A DNA stretch of 64,000 nt, taken from NCBI RefSeq assembly GCF_014648815.1, contig NZ_BMRV01000001.1:310001-374000 (forward strand). The letters run 5' to 3'. A model generated the notes under the pieces. That model searched no databases. It was not told where the DNA came from and saw only the letters and a list, made by a program, of their open reading frames with translations. Each line of letters opens with the position of its first letter. Within the stretch, counting starts at the first letter, position 1. This document shows positions 55,922-64,000 of the stretch, piece after piece. A program made the position numbers and the translations under genes. Source of the stretch: Streptomyces flaveolus. Its GTDB lineage: Bacteria; Actinomycetota; Actinomycetes; Streptomycetales; Streptomycetaceae.

Positions 55922-57847
55922 CTAGCGCAGCCCGCCGATCGTCCGCCCGTTCTCCAGGACGCCCTTCAGCTCGGCCTGCGCGCCCCGCTCGGCCGCGGCC
56001 GTCAGCAGGTTGCCGTCGGCGGAGCCGCTGACCTTGCCCGTCGCCTCGATCGACTCCGTGTCCCGGCTGCCGGCGGCCAGCAGGTACCAGTGCCCGCCCT
56101 CCGACTTCCACAGCACCCCGGCCAGCACGTGGGGATCGCGCCTGCCGCACGCCGGTGCGTCCTGGGCCTTCGCGGCCACCGCGCCCTGCGCCCCGCCCGG
56201 CGTCCGGAACTGCGCCATCACCCGCGCCCCGTCCCCCCGCCAGGTCTCGGCCCGCGTGCACACCCACTCGCCCGAACCGGTGTCGTCGGGCAGCGGCTGG
56301 CTCGCGAACTCCCACGCGTTCACCGACCGCACCCCCTGCCCGCGCACGGCGCCCAGGGAACAGGCGTACGGCGCCCAGGCGTGCAGCGCCTCGGCGCCGG
56401 AGACCTCCTTGGTCCTGCCGGGCCGCCCGGTGGTGAGGTGGGCCGGGACCAGCTCGCCGAGGTCGCTCGCCAGCCGGGTGTGCGAGCCGTCGGTCAGCTG
56501 GAGCACGTTCCACGAGGTGCAGGCGCCGGTGCGCTGGACCGGGGTGGCCAGCGGCGAGGTCACGCCGTCGGTCAGCGTCAGGTCCATCGCTCCGGAACCG
56601 GGCTTCGCCAGGTCCCGCTCGGCCGCCTTCGTCACCCAGGGCGCCGTCAGATAGCGCACGTTGCCGTCGGCCCGGCCCAGCACCACCGCGGTCGCCTCCG
56701 CCCGGCCGGCCCCGTCGGCCCGCGCGAAGTCGAGGGCGGCGCCCGCCGTGCCGTCCTTCGGCTCGGCGTAGCGGACGATGCGCAGACCGTCGTAGAGGAT
56801 CACCACGCGTGCCGTGTCGACGGTCCCGGCGTACAGCAGCTGCGGCGGTCCGGCCGGCCCGCCGCTCGCGGTGCCCGCCGTCGCGGAGACCCGCACGTTC
56901 CCGCCGGGGCGGGCCCAGACGGCGAGGGCCCGGCGCAGCAGCCGCTTGTCGCCGGTGAGGGCACCGCGCGCCGGCCACACCGAGAAGTCGGTGCGCGCGG
57001 ACGTCTTCCAGGCGGCGGGAGCGGCCTTCGTCAGCCTGCCGGGGTCGAGGGCCGCCTCGGCCGCCGGGTTGCGCGCGTACGCCGGGGCGGCGGCGCCGTC
57101 CGGCCCCCAGCCGTCGCCGGGCAGGCTCAGCAGCGCCCCGCACACCACCAGCGCCGCCCCGGCTACCAGGGCGGCCTTCGTGTGCCGGCGGCGCCGCATC
57201 AGATCGGTGGGCCGGGCCTGGAGCGAGCAGGGGTCGAACTCGGGGGAGCCGAGCAGCGCGTACTGGTCCGCCACCTCGTCGGCCTCGCGCAGCGCGGCAT
57301 CGGCGTCGGCCTCGGCGACCCCGGCGGCCGTCAGCACGCGCCGCACGTCTCCGTCCGGGAGCCGGTCGAGACCGCGCAGCGCGTACGCCGCCCGGGCCGG
57401 GCCGGACAGGGCGGACAGCCGCTGGTCCAGGGCGAGTTCGTCGGCGCCGCCCGAGCGCGGGAAGAGCGTGAGCCCCCACACCTGGGGCAGCAGCGGCGGC
57501 AGCTGGGACCGCCTGGGCCACGCCCGGCGCCGCAGCGGCAGCCCCGCCTCCAGCGCCGTCCGCACGACCCGCAGACGCACCAGGGCGTACCCCGGGTCGC
57601 CCTCACGGCCGGTCGACTGGGCCGGGATCACGGGCGGCGTCGTCCGGTTCCTGGGCAGCGCGCGCTGCGTCAGGGCGTGCGCGGTCAGCACCCGGCGGCT
57701 GCGGCCGAGGTCCGGCGGCAGTACCAGGTAGGCGAGGCGGACCAGGCCCGGATAGTGCTCGACGAGCGCGGCCTCGGCCTGCTCGACATCGACGACCGGG
57801 TCACCGGCGGACGGTGCGGGGCGTTTGGCGACATCCTGTGACTGCAC
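55922..57847 (-). CDS. Sigma-factor-like head fused to a transmembrane and extracytoplasmic domain
   Basis: A 641-residue protein. Residues about 25-200 have the spacing of an ECF sigma factor: HYPGLVRLAYLVLPPDLGRSRRVLTAHALTQRAL like region 2, and LSGPARAAYALRGLDRLPDGDVRRVLTAAGVAEADADAALREA like region 4. RRRRHTKAALVAGAALVVCGALLSL (about 218-242) is a membrane helix. The remaining 400 residues form an exported Ala/Gly-rich domain with cysteines. This may be a membrane-tethered regulator or a degenerate sigma with sensor; I know no function. The GTG at 57847 has no strong ribosome binding site. Confidence 0.75.
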   Translation of the reverse strand: MQSQDVAKRPAPSAGDPVVDVEQAEAALVEHYPGLVRLAYLVLPPDLGRSRRVLTAHALTQRALPRNRTTPPVIPAQSTGREGDPGYALVRLRVVRTALEAGLPLRRRAWPRRSQLPPLLPQVWGLTLFPRSGGADELALDQRLSALSGPARAAYALRGLDRLPDGDVRRVLTAAGVAEADADAALREADEVADQYALLGSPEFDPCSLQARPTDLMRRRRHTKAALVAGAALVVCGALLSLPGDGWGPDGAAAPAYARNPAAEAALDPGRLTKAAPAAWKTSARTDFSVWPARGALTGDKRLLRRALAVWARPGGNVRVSATAGTASGGPAGPPQLLYAGTVDTARVVILYDGLRIVRYAEPKDGTAGAALDFARADGAGRAEATAVVLGRADGNVRYLTAPWVTKAAERDLAKPGSGAMDLTLTDGVTSPLATPVQRTGACTSWNVLQLTDGSHTRLASDLGELVPAHLTTGRPGRTKEVSGAEALHAWAPYACSLGAVRGQGVRSVNAWEFASQPLPDDTGSGEWVCTRAETWRGDGARVMAQFRTPGGAQGAVAAKAQDAPACGRRDPHVLAGVLWKSEGGHWYLLAAGSRDTESIEATGKVSGSADGNLLTAAAERGAQAELKGVLENGRTIGGLR

Positions 57848-57984
57848 GTCCAGCAGAACGAGCCAGTCGGCCCGTGGTCACCCGGGGTGCGTTTGAGCGC
57901 TTCGCGCTCCGCCGCCGTACCGATGGCCGGAGCCCCGCGCCGGGGCTCCGTGCGGCATGTCGCCGGAAGGGACCGGAGGAACAC

Positions 57985-58413
57985 ATGAGGCTGACCCGAC
58001 CGAGGCTCGCGCTGGCCGGAGCGGTGACGGTACTGGCGCTGACGGGCTGCGCGTCCGAGGGGGACGGCGAGGCCGTACCGGAGACGGCGACCGGGAGCCT
58101 GGAGCACCTGGCCGCCGAGGCCGAGTGCGAGCCGGACCTGCAGACCGACGCGGACACCATCCGCCAGGCCATCTGCGAGAAGGGCGACGAGAAGTACATC
58201 CTCGCCACCTTCGCCACCGACCGCGGACAGCGCGAGTGGATCAACACGGCCAAGGACTACGGCGGGTACTACCTCGTCGGCCGCAAATGGGTCGCCGTCG
58301 GCCACGAGGACGTCGTGGCCGGCCTGCGCGGCCGGCTCGGCGGCACCCTGGAGCAGGGGGCACAGCACGGGGGCGGGACGCACCCGGCCGGGCACGGCGG
58401 CCACGGGAGCTGA
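57985..58413 (+). CDS. Small secreted lipoprotein
   Basis: A 142-residue protein with signal LALAGAVTVLALTGC (lipobox LTGC, Cys about 22). The mature part carries CEPDLQTDADTIRQAICEKGDEKY with two cysteines and a His/Gly-rich tail (HGGGTHPAGHGGHGS) that could bind metal. No family recognised. CGGAGGAAC precedes the ATG. It diverges from the sigma-like gene. Confidence 0.8.
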   Translation: MRLTRPRLALAGAVTVLALTGCASEGDGEAVPETATGSLEHLAAEAECEPDLQTDADTIRQAICEKGDEKYILATFATDRGQREWINTAKDYGGYYLVGRKWVAVGHEDVVAGLRGRLGGTLEQGAQHGGGTHPAGHGGHGS

Positions 58414-58429
58414 CCGCCCGCGGGAACGG

Positions 58430-58467
58430 GGGAGGGCCGGTGGCGGGTGTCCGCCACCGGCCCTCCC
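58430..58467. terminator. Bidirectional 17-bp hairpin terminator
   Basis: GGGAGGGCCGGTGGCGG-GTGT-CCGCCACCGGCCCTCCC, a perfect stem with a 4-base loop, exactly between two convergent genes (lipoprotein ending 58413, DUF1996 ending 58487). It should end both transcripts. Confidence 0.85.
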
Positions 58468-58486
58468 GGGTCCGTCACCGGGGGGA

Positions 58487-60019
58487 CTACGTGCAGTCCT
58501 CGCCGTTGTTGATGCAGTCGACCACCTCGTTCATCAGGTCCTCGTCCATGACGTTGATGAAGTCGTTGTGGTCGGTGATCGGCTTGTGCAGCTGCTCCGG
58601 GAAGCTGTCCACGGCGTACGGGTTCCGCACCTGGCCGTTCTCGACGACCGGGGTGGGGATGTCGTACACCAGGCGGACCTGGAGCTGGGGGATGGCCTGG
58701 AAGCCGTCCGGGCAGTTGCCGTTCTCGTCGACGAACGCCGTGTGGGTGCGGTGGTTGGCGCTGTCGATGTTCTGGCCGTCCCAGCAGCTCTGGAAGTTGC
58801 TCGTCCGCACCACCTGGCTGCCGTCGGGGCACAGCGGGTACTTGTCCGTGACCTGCCGGTCCTCGAAGCCGGTGCAGCTCCACGAGCTGTTGGCGTTCGC
58901 GTCCCCGTTGATGAAGGACTTGGCGTCACCGGTGATGATGCGCAGGAACTTCGGCATCGCGACCACGTCGCCCTGCCGGTTGCCGACGAACTTCAGCTCG
59001 GCCTGGGCGGGCTTGAGGATCTTGCCGACGTTGCCCTCGGCGCCGCCGCCCTGGTCGCCCGCGTCGAACTCCTGCGTACCGTCCTGGAGCCGCAGCACCG
59101 GCCAGTAGTAGGTGGACTTGTCGCCCTGGTTCCGGCACGAGGTGTCGGCGTTCGCCAGGTCGTCGTCGCTGGAGAAGGCGTCGTTGTCCTGGTTGCCCAC
59201 GTAGTCGTGCGTGTGGTGCGCGCCGTTGTCGACGCCGGGGGCGGCGATCAGGTTGTCGCTGTTGAACAGGTTGTTCTCGTTGACCCCGCAGTCGGTGGTG
59301 AAGGTGCCGGTGGAGCCGCCGTCGCCGTCGGCGGCGAGGCCGTTGCGGCTGTTGCGCGAGTTCGGCTGGACGTCGTTGATGTCGATGAAGTCGTCGGCCA
59401 CCGGGCCCGCGACGCCGTTGCCGTTGTCGTCCGGGTTCTGGCCGCCGTTGTCCTGGCCGCCGTCCTGGCCGTCACCGCCCTGGTCGCCGTCGTCCTGACC
59501 GCCGCCGCCCTGACCGCCGTCCTGGCCACCGTCGCCGTCCTGCGGCTGGTCCGCGGGCCGGCCCTGGCACGTGGCCAGGTCGTCCAGGTTGTCGTCCGCC
59601 CGGCCGCCGGCCCGGTTGATCTCCAGCTGGATCCGGTCGATGATCGCCTTCCGCCGGTCCCTGAGCGGCACGAGGATGGCGTTGTCGACGAACCGGGAGT
59701 CCCCGGCCTGCGCACGCCGCGTGGTGGCGAGCCGCTGATAGGCGTCGGTGATCTGGCTGTCCAGCGTGGCCAGTTCGCCGTCCACCTCTCCGCGGGCCCG
59801 GTCCGGCACGTCGGAGATCCGCTGACCGACGTCGGGACAGCTGATGGTCGCGACCTGCGCCGCGGCCGACCTCGTCCGGTTGTGCGGTGAGTGCTCCTCG
59901 TGGGCCGAGGCGTAGAAGTTCGCCCAGACCAGCCCGCCCCCACCGAGCGCCAGGGCCGCCGCCCCGGCAACGGCCTTGGCGGCCAGCGGCATTCGGCGTT
60001 TTCTTGTGTTGCGTCCCAT
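58487..60019 (-). CDS. DUF1996 secreted protein
   Basis: A 510-residue exported protein. After a basic start and hydrophobic segment ([20 protein letters not shown]) comes a helical region with regular heptads, then a Gly/Asp/Gln-rich linker (residues about 160-210), then a DUF1996 domain with [35 protein letters not shown] and [23 protein letters not shown]. The domain is also known from fungal cell-wall proteins and actinobacterial secreted proteins; the function is unknown. AGAGGAG precedes the ATG at 60019. The linker is degenerate at the DNA level. Confidence 0.88.
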   Translation of the reverse strand: MGRNTRKRRMPLAAKAVAGAAALALGGGGLVWANFYASAHEEHSPHNRTRSAAAQVATISCPDVGQRISDVPDRARGEVDGELATLDSQITDAYQRLATTRRAQAGDSRFVDNAILVPLRDRRKAIIDRIQLEINRAGGRADDNLDDLATCQGRPADQPQDGDGGQDGGQGGGGQDDGDQGGDGQDGGQDNGGQNPDDNGNGVAGPVADDFIDINDVQPNSRNSRNGLAADGDGGSTGTFTTDCGVNENNLFNSDNLIAAPGVDNGAHHTHDYVGNQDNDAFSSDDDLANADTSCRNQGDKSTYYWPVLRLQDGTQEFDAGDQGGGAEGNVGKILKPAQAELKFVGNRQGDVVAMPKFLRIITGDAKSFINGDANANSSWSCTGFEDRQVTDKYPLCPDGSQVVRTSNFQSCWDGQNIDSANHRTHTAFVDENGNCPDGFQAIPQLQVRLVYDIPTPVVENGQVRNPYAVDSFPEQLHKPITDHNDFINVMDEDLMNEVVDCINNGEDCT

Positions 60020-60151
60020 GGAACTCCTCTGACTTCCTTGCGGGGCATCGAGGCGCCCGACAGGAGTGAAGCGGCTCCCTTCCATACGGAAGCCGCTCCG
60101 GGGGTGTTCACCCGTCTCGGGAATCGGGGAGTCCGGTGGGACCGGTGTGAC

Positions 60152-60805
60152 TCAGCGGCCGTGGTCGAGATAGGCCAGAACCGCCAGGACACGGCGGTTG
60201 TCGTCGTCCGAGACCTCGAGGCTCAGCTTGGCGAAGATGTTCGCCGTGTGCTTCGCGATCGCGCGCTCCGTGACGACGAGCCGGCCCGCGATCGCCGCGT
60301 TCGTCCGCCCCTGCGCCATCAGCTCCAGCACCTCCAGCTCCCGGGGCGTCAGCCGCTCCAGCGGCCGGTCCTCCGCCGCACGCCGGCTCAGCAGTTGCTG
60401 GATGACCTGCGGATCCATCGCCGTACCGCCCGCCGCCACCCGCCGTACGGCGTCCACGAACTGCTCCGCGTCGAACACCCGGTCCTTGAGCAGGTAGCCC
60501 ACCCCGCCGCTGCCGTCGGCGAGCAGCTCACGCGCGTACAGCTGCTCCACGTGCTGCGACAGCACCAGCACCGGCAGCCCCGGTCGCTCCCGGCGGGCGG
60601 TGAGCGCGCACTGCAGGCCCTCGTCGGTGTGCGTGGGCGGCAGCCGGACGTCGACCACGGCGACGTCCGGCTCCAGTTCGGCCAGCGCGCGGGTCAGCTC
60701 GGGGCCGGACTCGACGGCCGCGGCGATCTCGAAGTCGTGGGCCTCCAGGAGCCGGACCAGTCCGTCGCGCAGCAGGAACAGGTCTTCGGCTAGGACAACG
60801 CGCAA
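60152..60805 (-). CDS. NarL/LuxR-type response regulator
   Basis: A 217-residue two-component regulator. The receiver has AED at residues 6-8, phospho-acceptor Asp52 (VVDVRLP) and Lys in LLKDR. The C-terminal LuxR helix-turn-helix is LTPRELEVLELMAQGRTNAAIAGRLVVTERAIAKHTANIF. A TTG at 60805 is the probable start: GGAG lies upstream and no ATG/GTG is in frame. It overlaps the kinase stop by 16 bases, so the genes are coupled. Targets are unknown; the DUF1996 gene lies next to it. Confidence 0.92.
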   Translation of the reverse strand: MRVVLAEDLFLLRDGLVRLLEAHDFEIAAAVESGPELTRALAELEPDVAVVDVRLPPTHTDEGLQCALTARRERPGLPVLVLSQHVEQLYARELLADGSGGVGYLLKDRVFDAEQFVDAVRRVAAGGTAMDPQVIQQLLSRRAAEDRPLERLTPRELEVLELMAQGRTNAAIAGRLVVTERAIAKHTANIFAKLSLEVSDDDNRRVLAVLAYLDHGR

Positions 60806-62052
60806 GGGATCTCCATGGTGACCATCGTGGGGCCGCCCGCCGGGGAGCTGACGGCCAGGACGCCGTCGAATGTACCCAGCCGCCGCTCCACCCCGGCCAG
60901 CCCCGACCCCGCGCCGGCCACCGCACCGCCCTTGCCGTTGTCGGTGACGGAGATGCGCAACCGCCCGTCCGCGTGGTGCACGTCGACCCAGATCCGGTCG
61001 GCGCCGGAGTGCTTCACGGCGTTGGTGAGCAGCTCGCTGACCGCGAAGTACGCGGCCGACTCCACGGGCGCCTCCGCGCGGCCGGGCAGGTCCACGTCGG
61101 TCTCGACCCGCAGGGGCATGCGCAGCGCCAGCGCCCGTACGGCGTCCCCGAGCCCCCGTTCGGCGAGGACCGGCGGGTGGATGCCGCGCACCAGCTCGCG
61201 CAGTTCCGTCAGGGCCTCGGCCGAGGACTGCCGGGCCTGCGCCAGCAGCTCGCGCGCCTTCGCCGGGTCCTTCTCCAGCAGCGCCTCGATGGTGCCCAGG
61301 TCCATGCCCATGGCGACCAGCCGGGCCTGTGCCCCGTCGTGCAGGTCCCGTTCGATGCGGCGCAGTTCGGCGGCGGAGGTGTCGACGGCGTCGCGGCGCG
61401 TCTCGGTCAGCACCCGGACCCGCTCGGCCAGTTCGTCCTCCGAGCCGAGGAGGTCGGCGGTGAGCCGGAAGTGGGCGTCCAGCATGCGCGGGGCGAGCCA
61501 GAGGGCCGGGAGGAGGAGTGCGACGCCCAGCGCGGCGGCGTAGAACGCGGAGGTCTGGTCGGTGACGTGCACGAAGCCGTACCAGTAGCCGTCGGGCAGC
61601 ACCCGCCACAGCCCGGCCGCGATCACCAGCCCCTCCAGCGGGTACAGGGGCAGCGCGAAGGCGAGCAGCGCGAGGACGAAGCCCGCCGTCATGTCGGCCG
61701 GCAGCCAGCGGAAGTCCCGCCAGGTCGCCGGGTCGCCGAGCATCCCGAAGGTGCGGGCCCACGGATTGGCGTCCGCCGGCAGCGGCCGGTACGCCCGCGG
61801 GATCCGCACCCCGCCCCACTCGGCGGCCAGCAGCCGCCGCCGGTCCGCGAACGCCCGCACCCCCGTCAGCACCCATGGGGTGGTGACGATGCCGACCCCG
61901 ATGGGGATCAGCGCGATCGAGACCAGGGTCAGGACGAAGCACAGCACCGCGCCGGGGAGACAGACAAGCGCCAGGCCCAGCCCCCGCACGGCCGTCAGGC
62001 CCACGTTCCGTAGCCGCGTCCCGCCGCCGTCGTTCGTCGTCTCGAAGCTCAT
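60790..62052 (-). CDS. Sensor histidine kinase of the HisKA_3/NarX type
   Basis: A 420-residue kinase with four to five membrane helices (residues about 18-190), a dimerisation/phosphoacceptor domain with the His in RRIERDLHDGAQARLVAMG (near residue 238), and an HATPase domain with ELLTNAVKHSGA, DNGKGG and GSGLAGVERRLG. It phosphorylates the overlapping NarL-type regulator. The sensor region has no extracellular domain of size, so it may sense envelope state within the membrane. Confidence 0.93.
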   Translation of the reverse strand: MSFETTNDGGGTRLRNVGLTAVRGLGLALVCLPGAVLCFVLTLVSIALIPIGVGIVTTPWVLTGVRAFADRRRLLAAEWGGVRIPRAYRPLPADANPWARTFGMLGDPATWRDFRWLPADMTAGFVLALLAFALPLYPLEGLVIAAGLWRVLPDGYWYGFVHVTDQTSAFYAAALGVALLLPALWLAPRMLDAHFRLTADLLGSEDELAERVRVLTETRRDAVDTSAAELRRIERDLHDGAQARLVAMGMDLGTIEALLEKDPAKARELLAQARQSSAEALTELRELVRGIHPPVLAERGLGDAVRALALRMPLRVETDVDLPGRAEAPVESAAYFAVSELLTNAVKHSGADRIWVDVHHADGRLRISVTDNGKGGAVAGAGSGLAGVERRLGTFDGVLAVSSPAGGPTMVTMEIPCALS

Positions 62053-62104
62053 GGCCTCAGTCTCGCGGAGCCGAAGAAACGGGTCACGGGGTCAGGCCCC
62101 CCGG

Positions 62105-63124
62105 TCAGGGGGTGGTGCCAGGTACACCACCGTCCGCCGCGAGCACCTTCGCCTCCGTCTCCGGGTCCAGCCCCACCGGCGGCCGGTCCGGGCGCTGCGG
62201 CGCCGTGCCGCCGATGTCCCGCAGCCAGGTCCACGTGTCGGAGACGGTCTCGGTGACCGGCCGACAGCGCAGTCCCGTCGCCAGCGCCCGGGAGACGTCG
62301 GCCGTGTGCAGCGCGTCGTGCAGGTCGCTGCCCGGCGGCACCCACACCGGCAGCTGCGTCCACGGCTGCACACCGGCGCCGAGGACGGTGTCGGGGGCCG
62401 TCCAGCGCAGCTCCGCCGCGCCGCCCGTGACCCGGACGCAGGCGTCGAGCAGACCGCCCATGGTGGCGTGCCCCGGCGCGGAGACCAGGTTGTACGGCCC
62501 GCTCAGCTCCTGCTCCACGGCGCCGAGGGTCCAGGCGGCCAGGTCGCGGACGTCGACGTACTGCAACGGCAGGTCCCGGGGGCCGGGTGCGAGCACCGGG
62601 CCGCCGCGTGCGACGCGGTCCAGCCACCACGGCAGCCGCCCGATGTTCTCGTACGGGCCGAGGATCAGCCCGCTGCGCACGAGCACCGAGCGGTCCGCGC
62701 CGAAGGCGTCCAGGACGGCCAGCTCGGCACCCCGCTTGTCCCGGGCGTAGTCGCTCTGCCCGGCGTCCGCCGAGGCACCCTCGACGAGCGGGGCGTCCTC
62801 GGTGTATCCGGCGGGCGGTGCCCACGCGTACACCGAGCAGCTCGACACGTACACGTACCGGTCGGCGCGGCCGGCCAGCAGCCGCGCCGTGTCCCGCACC
62901 GCGCGGGGCGCCGCCGACCAGGTGTCGACGACGGCGTCCCAGGTCCCCTCGGCGAGGGCGGTGAGCCCGTCGGGGGCGGTGCGGTCGCCGTGCAGCGAGC
63001 GCACCCCGGGCGGTGGCGCGTGCCGCCCCCGGTGGAACACGGTCACCTCCCAGCCACGCCCGAGCGCCGCCTCCACCACGGCCCGCCCCACGAACTCCGT
63101 ACCGCCCAGCACCAGTAGTCTCAT
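62105..63124 (-). CDS. NAD-dependent epimerase/dehydratase-family (extended SDR) protein
   Basis: A 339-residue cytoplasmic SDR. LLVLGGTEFVGRAVVEAALGRG at the N-terminus is the GGTxFxG nucleotide loop of the atypical subgroup. YVSSCSVYA and SDYARDKRGAE give the Ser and YxxxK catalytic residues, RSGLILGPYEN follows. Substrate unknown; relatives reduce or epimerise nucleotide sugars or isoflavone-like compounds. The ATG at 63124 (MRLLVLGGTEFVG) is chosen over the GTG at 63133. Confidence 0.9.
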   Translation of the reverse strand: MRLLVLGGTEFVGRAVVEAALGRGWEVTVFHRGRHAPPPGVRSLHGDRTAPDGLTALAEGTWDAVVDTWSAAPRAVRDTARLLAGRADRYVYVSSCSVYAWAPPAGYTEDAPLVEGASADAGQSDYARDKRGAELAVLDAFGADRSVLVRSGLILGPYENIGRLPWWLDRVARGGPVLAPGPRDLPLQYVDVRDLAAWTLGAVEQELSGPYNLVSAPGHATMGGLLDACVRVTGGAAELRWTAPDTVLGAGVQPWTQLPVWVPPGSDLHDALHTADVSRALATGLRCRPVTETVSDTWTWLRDIGGTAPQRPDRPPVGLDPETEAKVLAADGGVPGTTP

Positions 63125-63185
63125 GCGGGCCACTCTGCCCGGCGCGGCGGCCCGGGGGGAACGGCCGTCTGCCGACAGCAGAGTC

Positions 63186-63773
63186 TCAGCGTCCGGTGGG
63201 CGGCGTGTACTTGTAGCCGACGCGCCGCACGGTCTGGATCGTCCGCCGGTGTTCGGCGCCCAGCTTGCGGCGCAGCCGGGCGACGTGCACGTCCACGGTG
63301 CGGCCGTCGCCGACGTGGCCGTAGCCCCACACCGTGGTGACGAGCTGGTCGCGGGTGTGCACGCGGTGCGGATGCGCGACGAGATGGGCGAGCAGCTCGA
63401 ACTCGAGGTAGGTCAACTCGAGTTGGCGTCCGTCCACGGAGGCGGTCCGGCGTGCGGCGTCGATCCGGACGAGCGGGTCGCCGGCGACGTCGGCGTCCTT
63501 GGCGTCCTGCTGCTCGGTGCCGGGGACGGCCACCGGCGGGAAGGGCGGCTGCTGGTCGGCGGGGACGAGCACCAGGTAGCCGACCATGGGCGGCCGGCCC
63601 GGCAGGGTGGGCAGGGTGTGCGGGGGAGCGGGCAGCCAGGTGGCGCCCGGCGGCAGGAAGTCCGTGACGTCCACCACCTCGTCCCGGTCCACGGCCCGCA
63701 GCCGGTGGCGGGCCGGGACGGCGGGGGCGGAGGCGGTGACGGGAGCGGTGGAGAGGGAACGAGTGGTCGCCAT
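63186..63773 (-). CDS. Winged-helix regulator with OmpR-type DNA-binding domain, no receiver
   Basis: A 195-residue protein. Its C-terminal about 95 residues form the OmpR/PhoB winged helix (LELTYLEFELLAHLVAHPHRVHTRDQLVTTVWGYG ... TVDVHVARLRRKLGAEHRRTIQTVRRVGYKY). The N-terminal 100 residues (HRLRAVDRDEVVDVTDFLPPGATW, VGYLVLVPADQQPP) do not show the Asp, Lys pattern of a receiver. Such orphan regulators occur near nitrogen or sulfur genes in Streptomyces. A hairpin and a cysteine-containing leader-like ORF lie upstream. Confidence 0.85.
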   Translation of the reverse strand: MATTRSLSTAPVTASAPAVPARHRLRAVDRDEVVDVTDFLPPGATWLPAPPHTLPTLPGRPPMVGYLVLVPADQQPPFPPVAVPGTEQQDAKDADVAGDPLVRIDAARRTASVDGRQLELTYLEFELLAHLVAHPHRVHTRDQLVTTVWGYGHVGDGRTVDVHVARLRRKLGAEHRRTIQTVRRVGYKYTPPTGR

Positions 63774-63816
63774 GAGAGGTCAGCTCTTTCGCGCGAGGAG
63801 TTCGTCGGGAGGACGA

Positions 63817-63836
63817 CGGCCGCGGCGCGGCGGCCG
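63817..63836 (-). promoter_or_regulatory. Attenuator-like hairpin before the winged-helix gene
   Basis: CGGCCGC-N6-GCGGCCG, a 7-bp stem between the stop of the leader-like ORF (63888) and the regulator start (63773). In this place it could act as terminator/antiterminator coupled to translation of the leader. Confidence 0.35.
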
Positions 63837-63887
63837 GGGCGTCGGGGACGTACGTCGTGCGCGTCGGCGAAAGCCGGGACTACGGCT

Positions 63888-64000
63888 TCACAGGGCCGGC
63901 GCGATCGTCGCGCGGCAACACACCCGGTCGAAGTCGTGGTGCTGACGGGAAGGCCAGAAGGGCTCGAGGTCGTGGCGACCCGTCGCTGCGTGCTTCTGGA
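63888..64000 (-). CDS. Putative cysteine-containing leader peptide, 5' part cut by the window end
   Basis: The minus strand is open from the window edge to a TGA at 63888-63890 and ends RQHHDFDRVCCRATIAPAL. Actinobacteria have many 25-50-residue leader peptides with the pattern R-x-H-x-D-x-x-R-V-x-C, often with adjacent Cys, upstream of genes for sulfur or cysteine metabolism, where ribosome stalling is thought to sense cysteine. The start codon lies outside the window. The gene it leads into here is the winged-helix regulator at 63773. Confidence 0.45.
   Translation of the reverse strand, partial: QKHAATGRHDLEPFWPSRQHHDFDRVCCRATIAPAL

Noticed and set aside
59400..59560. Tandem-repeat-like GC stretch that could suggest a VNTR or CRISPR
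   Set aside because: It codes for the Gly/Asp/Gln-rich linker of the DUF1996 protein; units vary and there are no spacers.

Overview
This window looks like a piece of the linear chromosome of a Streptomyces. The sequence is very GC-rich with third-position G/C bias. It contains an AfsR/SARP-type regulator, an XRE/DUF397 pair, GlnE with a GlnA2-type glutamine synthetase, the malR-malEFG-aglA maltose locus, a Tat-exported EfeB, and many apparently leaderless starts. From memory, the order glnA2, nadE, glnE, PAP2, malR, malEFG, aglA, amylase, pullulanase matches the Streptomyces coelicolor core chromosome. I see no IS element, phage, tRNA, rRNA or CRISPR array, so this is mostly conserved chromosome with small accessory insertions.

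Layout. 1-5.6 kb: partial Gfo/Idh/MocA oxidoreductase, Bcr/CflA drug exporter, beta-lactamase-family hydrolase, Rsm22-like methyltransferase, small DUF6243-like protein, a TetR regulator with two palindromic operators, and an orphan prim-pol-domain protein. 5.6-10 kb: an efeO-efeB-efeU iron uptake operon (minus strand) plus a lipoprotein, headed by an IdeR/DmdR-type iron box. 10-16 kb: PhzF-like protein, methionine aminopeptidase, MFS exporter, SIS-like protein, F420-dependent NADP reductase, site-2 protease. 16-21.6 kb: a 1,188-residue AfsR-like regulator convergent with a DrrA/DrrB-like ABC exporter. The exporter promoter carries phased TGTCSG direct repeats of the kind SARP proteins bind. 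21.6-28.6 kb: panB, DHA2 exporter with its TetR, membrane-anchored EEP hydrolase, another MFS, alpha/beta hydrolase. 28.7-30.4 kb: XRE/DUF397 pair and an orphan double-glycine-leader peptide gene.

30.4-39.8 kb is nitrogen and NAD metabolism: glnA2, DUF3105/DUF305 pair, nadE, VOC protein, glnE, PAP2 phosphatase. 39.9-53.6 kb is the maltose/starch system: MalR (LacI family), MalEFG importer, AglA alpha-glucosidase, a secreted alpha-amylase and a very large secreted two-catalytic-domain amylase-pullulanase. Matching CTTGC...GCAAG palindromes lie before malE, the amylase and the pullulanase and suggest one MalR regulon: secreted enzymes cut starch, MalEF(G) imports the maltodextrins (the ATPase, probably MsiK, is elsewhere), and AglA hydrolyses them inside the cell.

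53.6-64 kb holds a tautomerase-like protein, TetR, a PDR-type flavin/2Fe-2S oxidoreductase, a protein with a sigma-factor-like head joined to an exported domain, a lipoprotein, a DUF1996 secreted protein, a NarL-type two-component system, an epimerase-family protein, and a winged-helix regulator preceded by a cysteine-containing leader-peptide-like ORF cut by the window end.

Most promising for novelty: the phased repeats at the ABC exporter promoter next to the AfsR-like gene, the orphan double-glycine peptide at 29827-30054, the sigma-like/transmembrane fusion at 55922-57847, and the Cys leader/hairpin/regulator arrangement at the right end. All functions are inferred from motifs read by eye; no database search was run.
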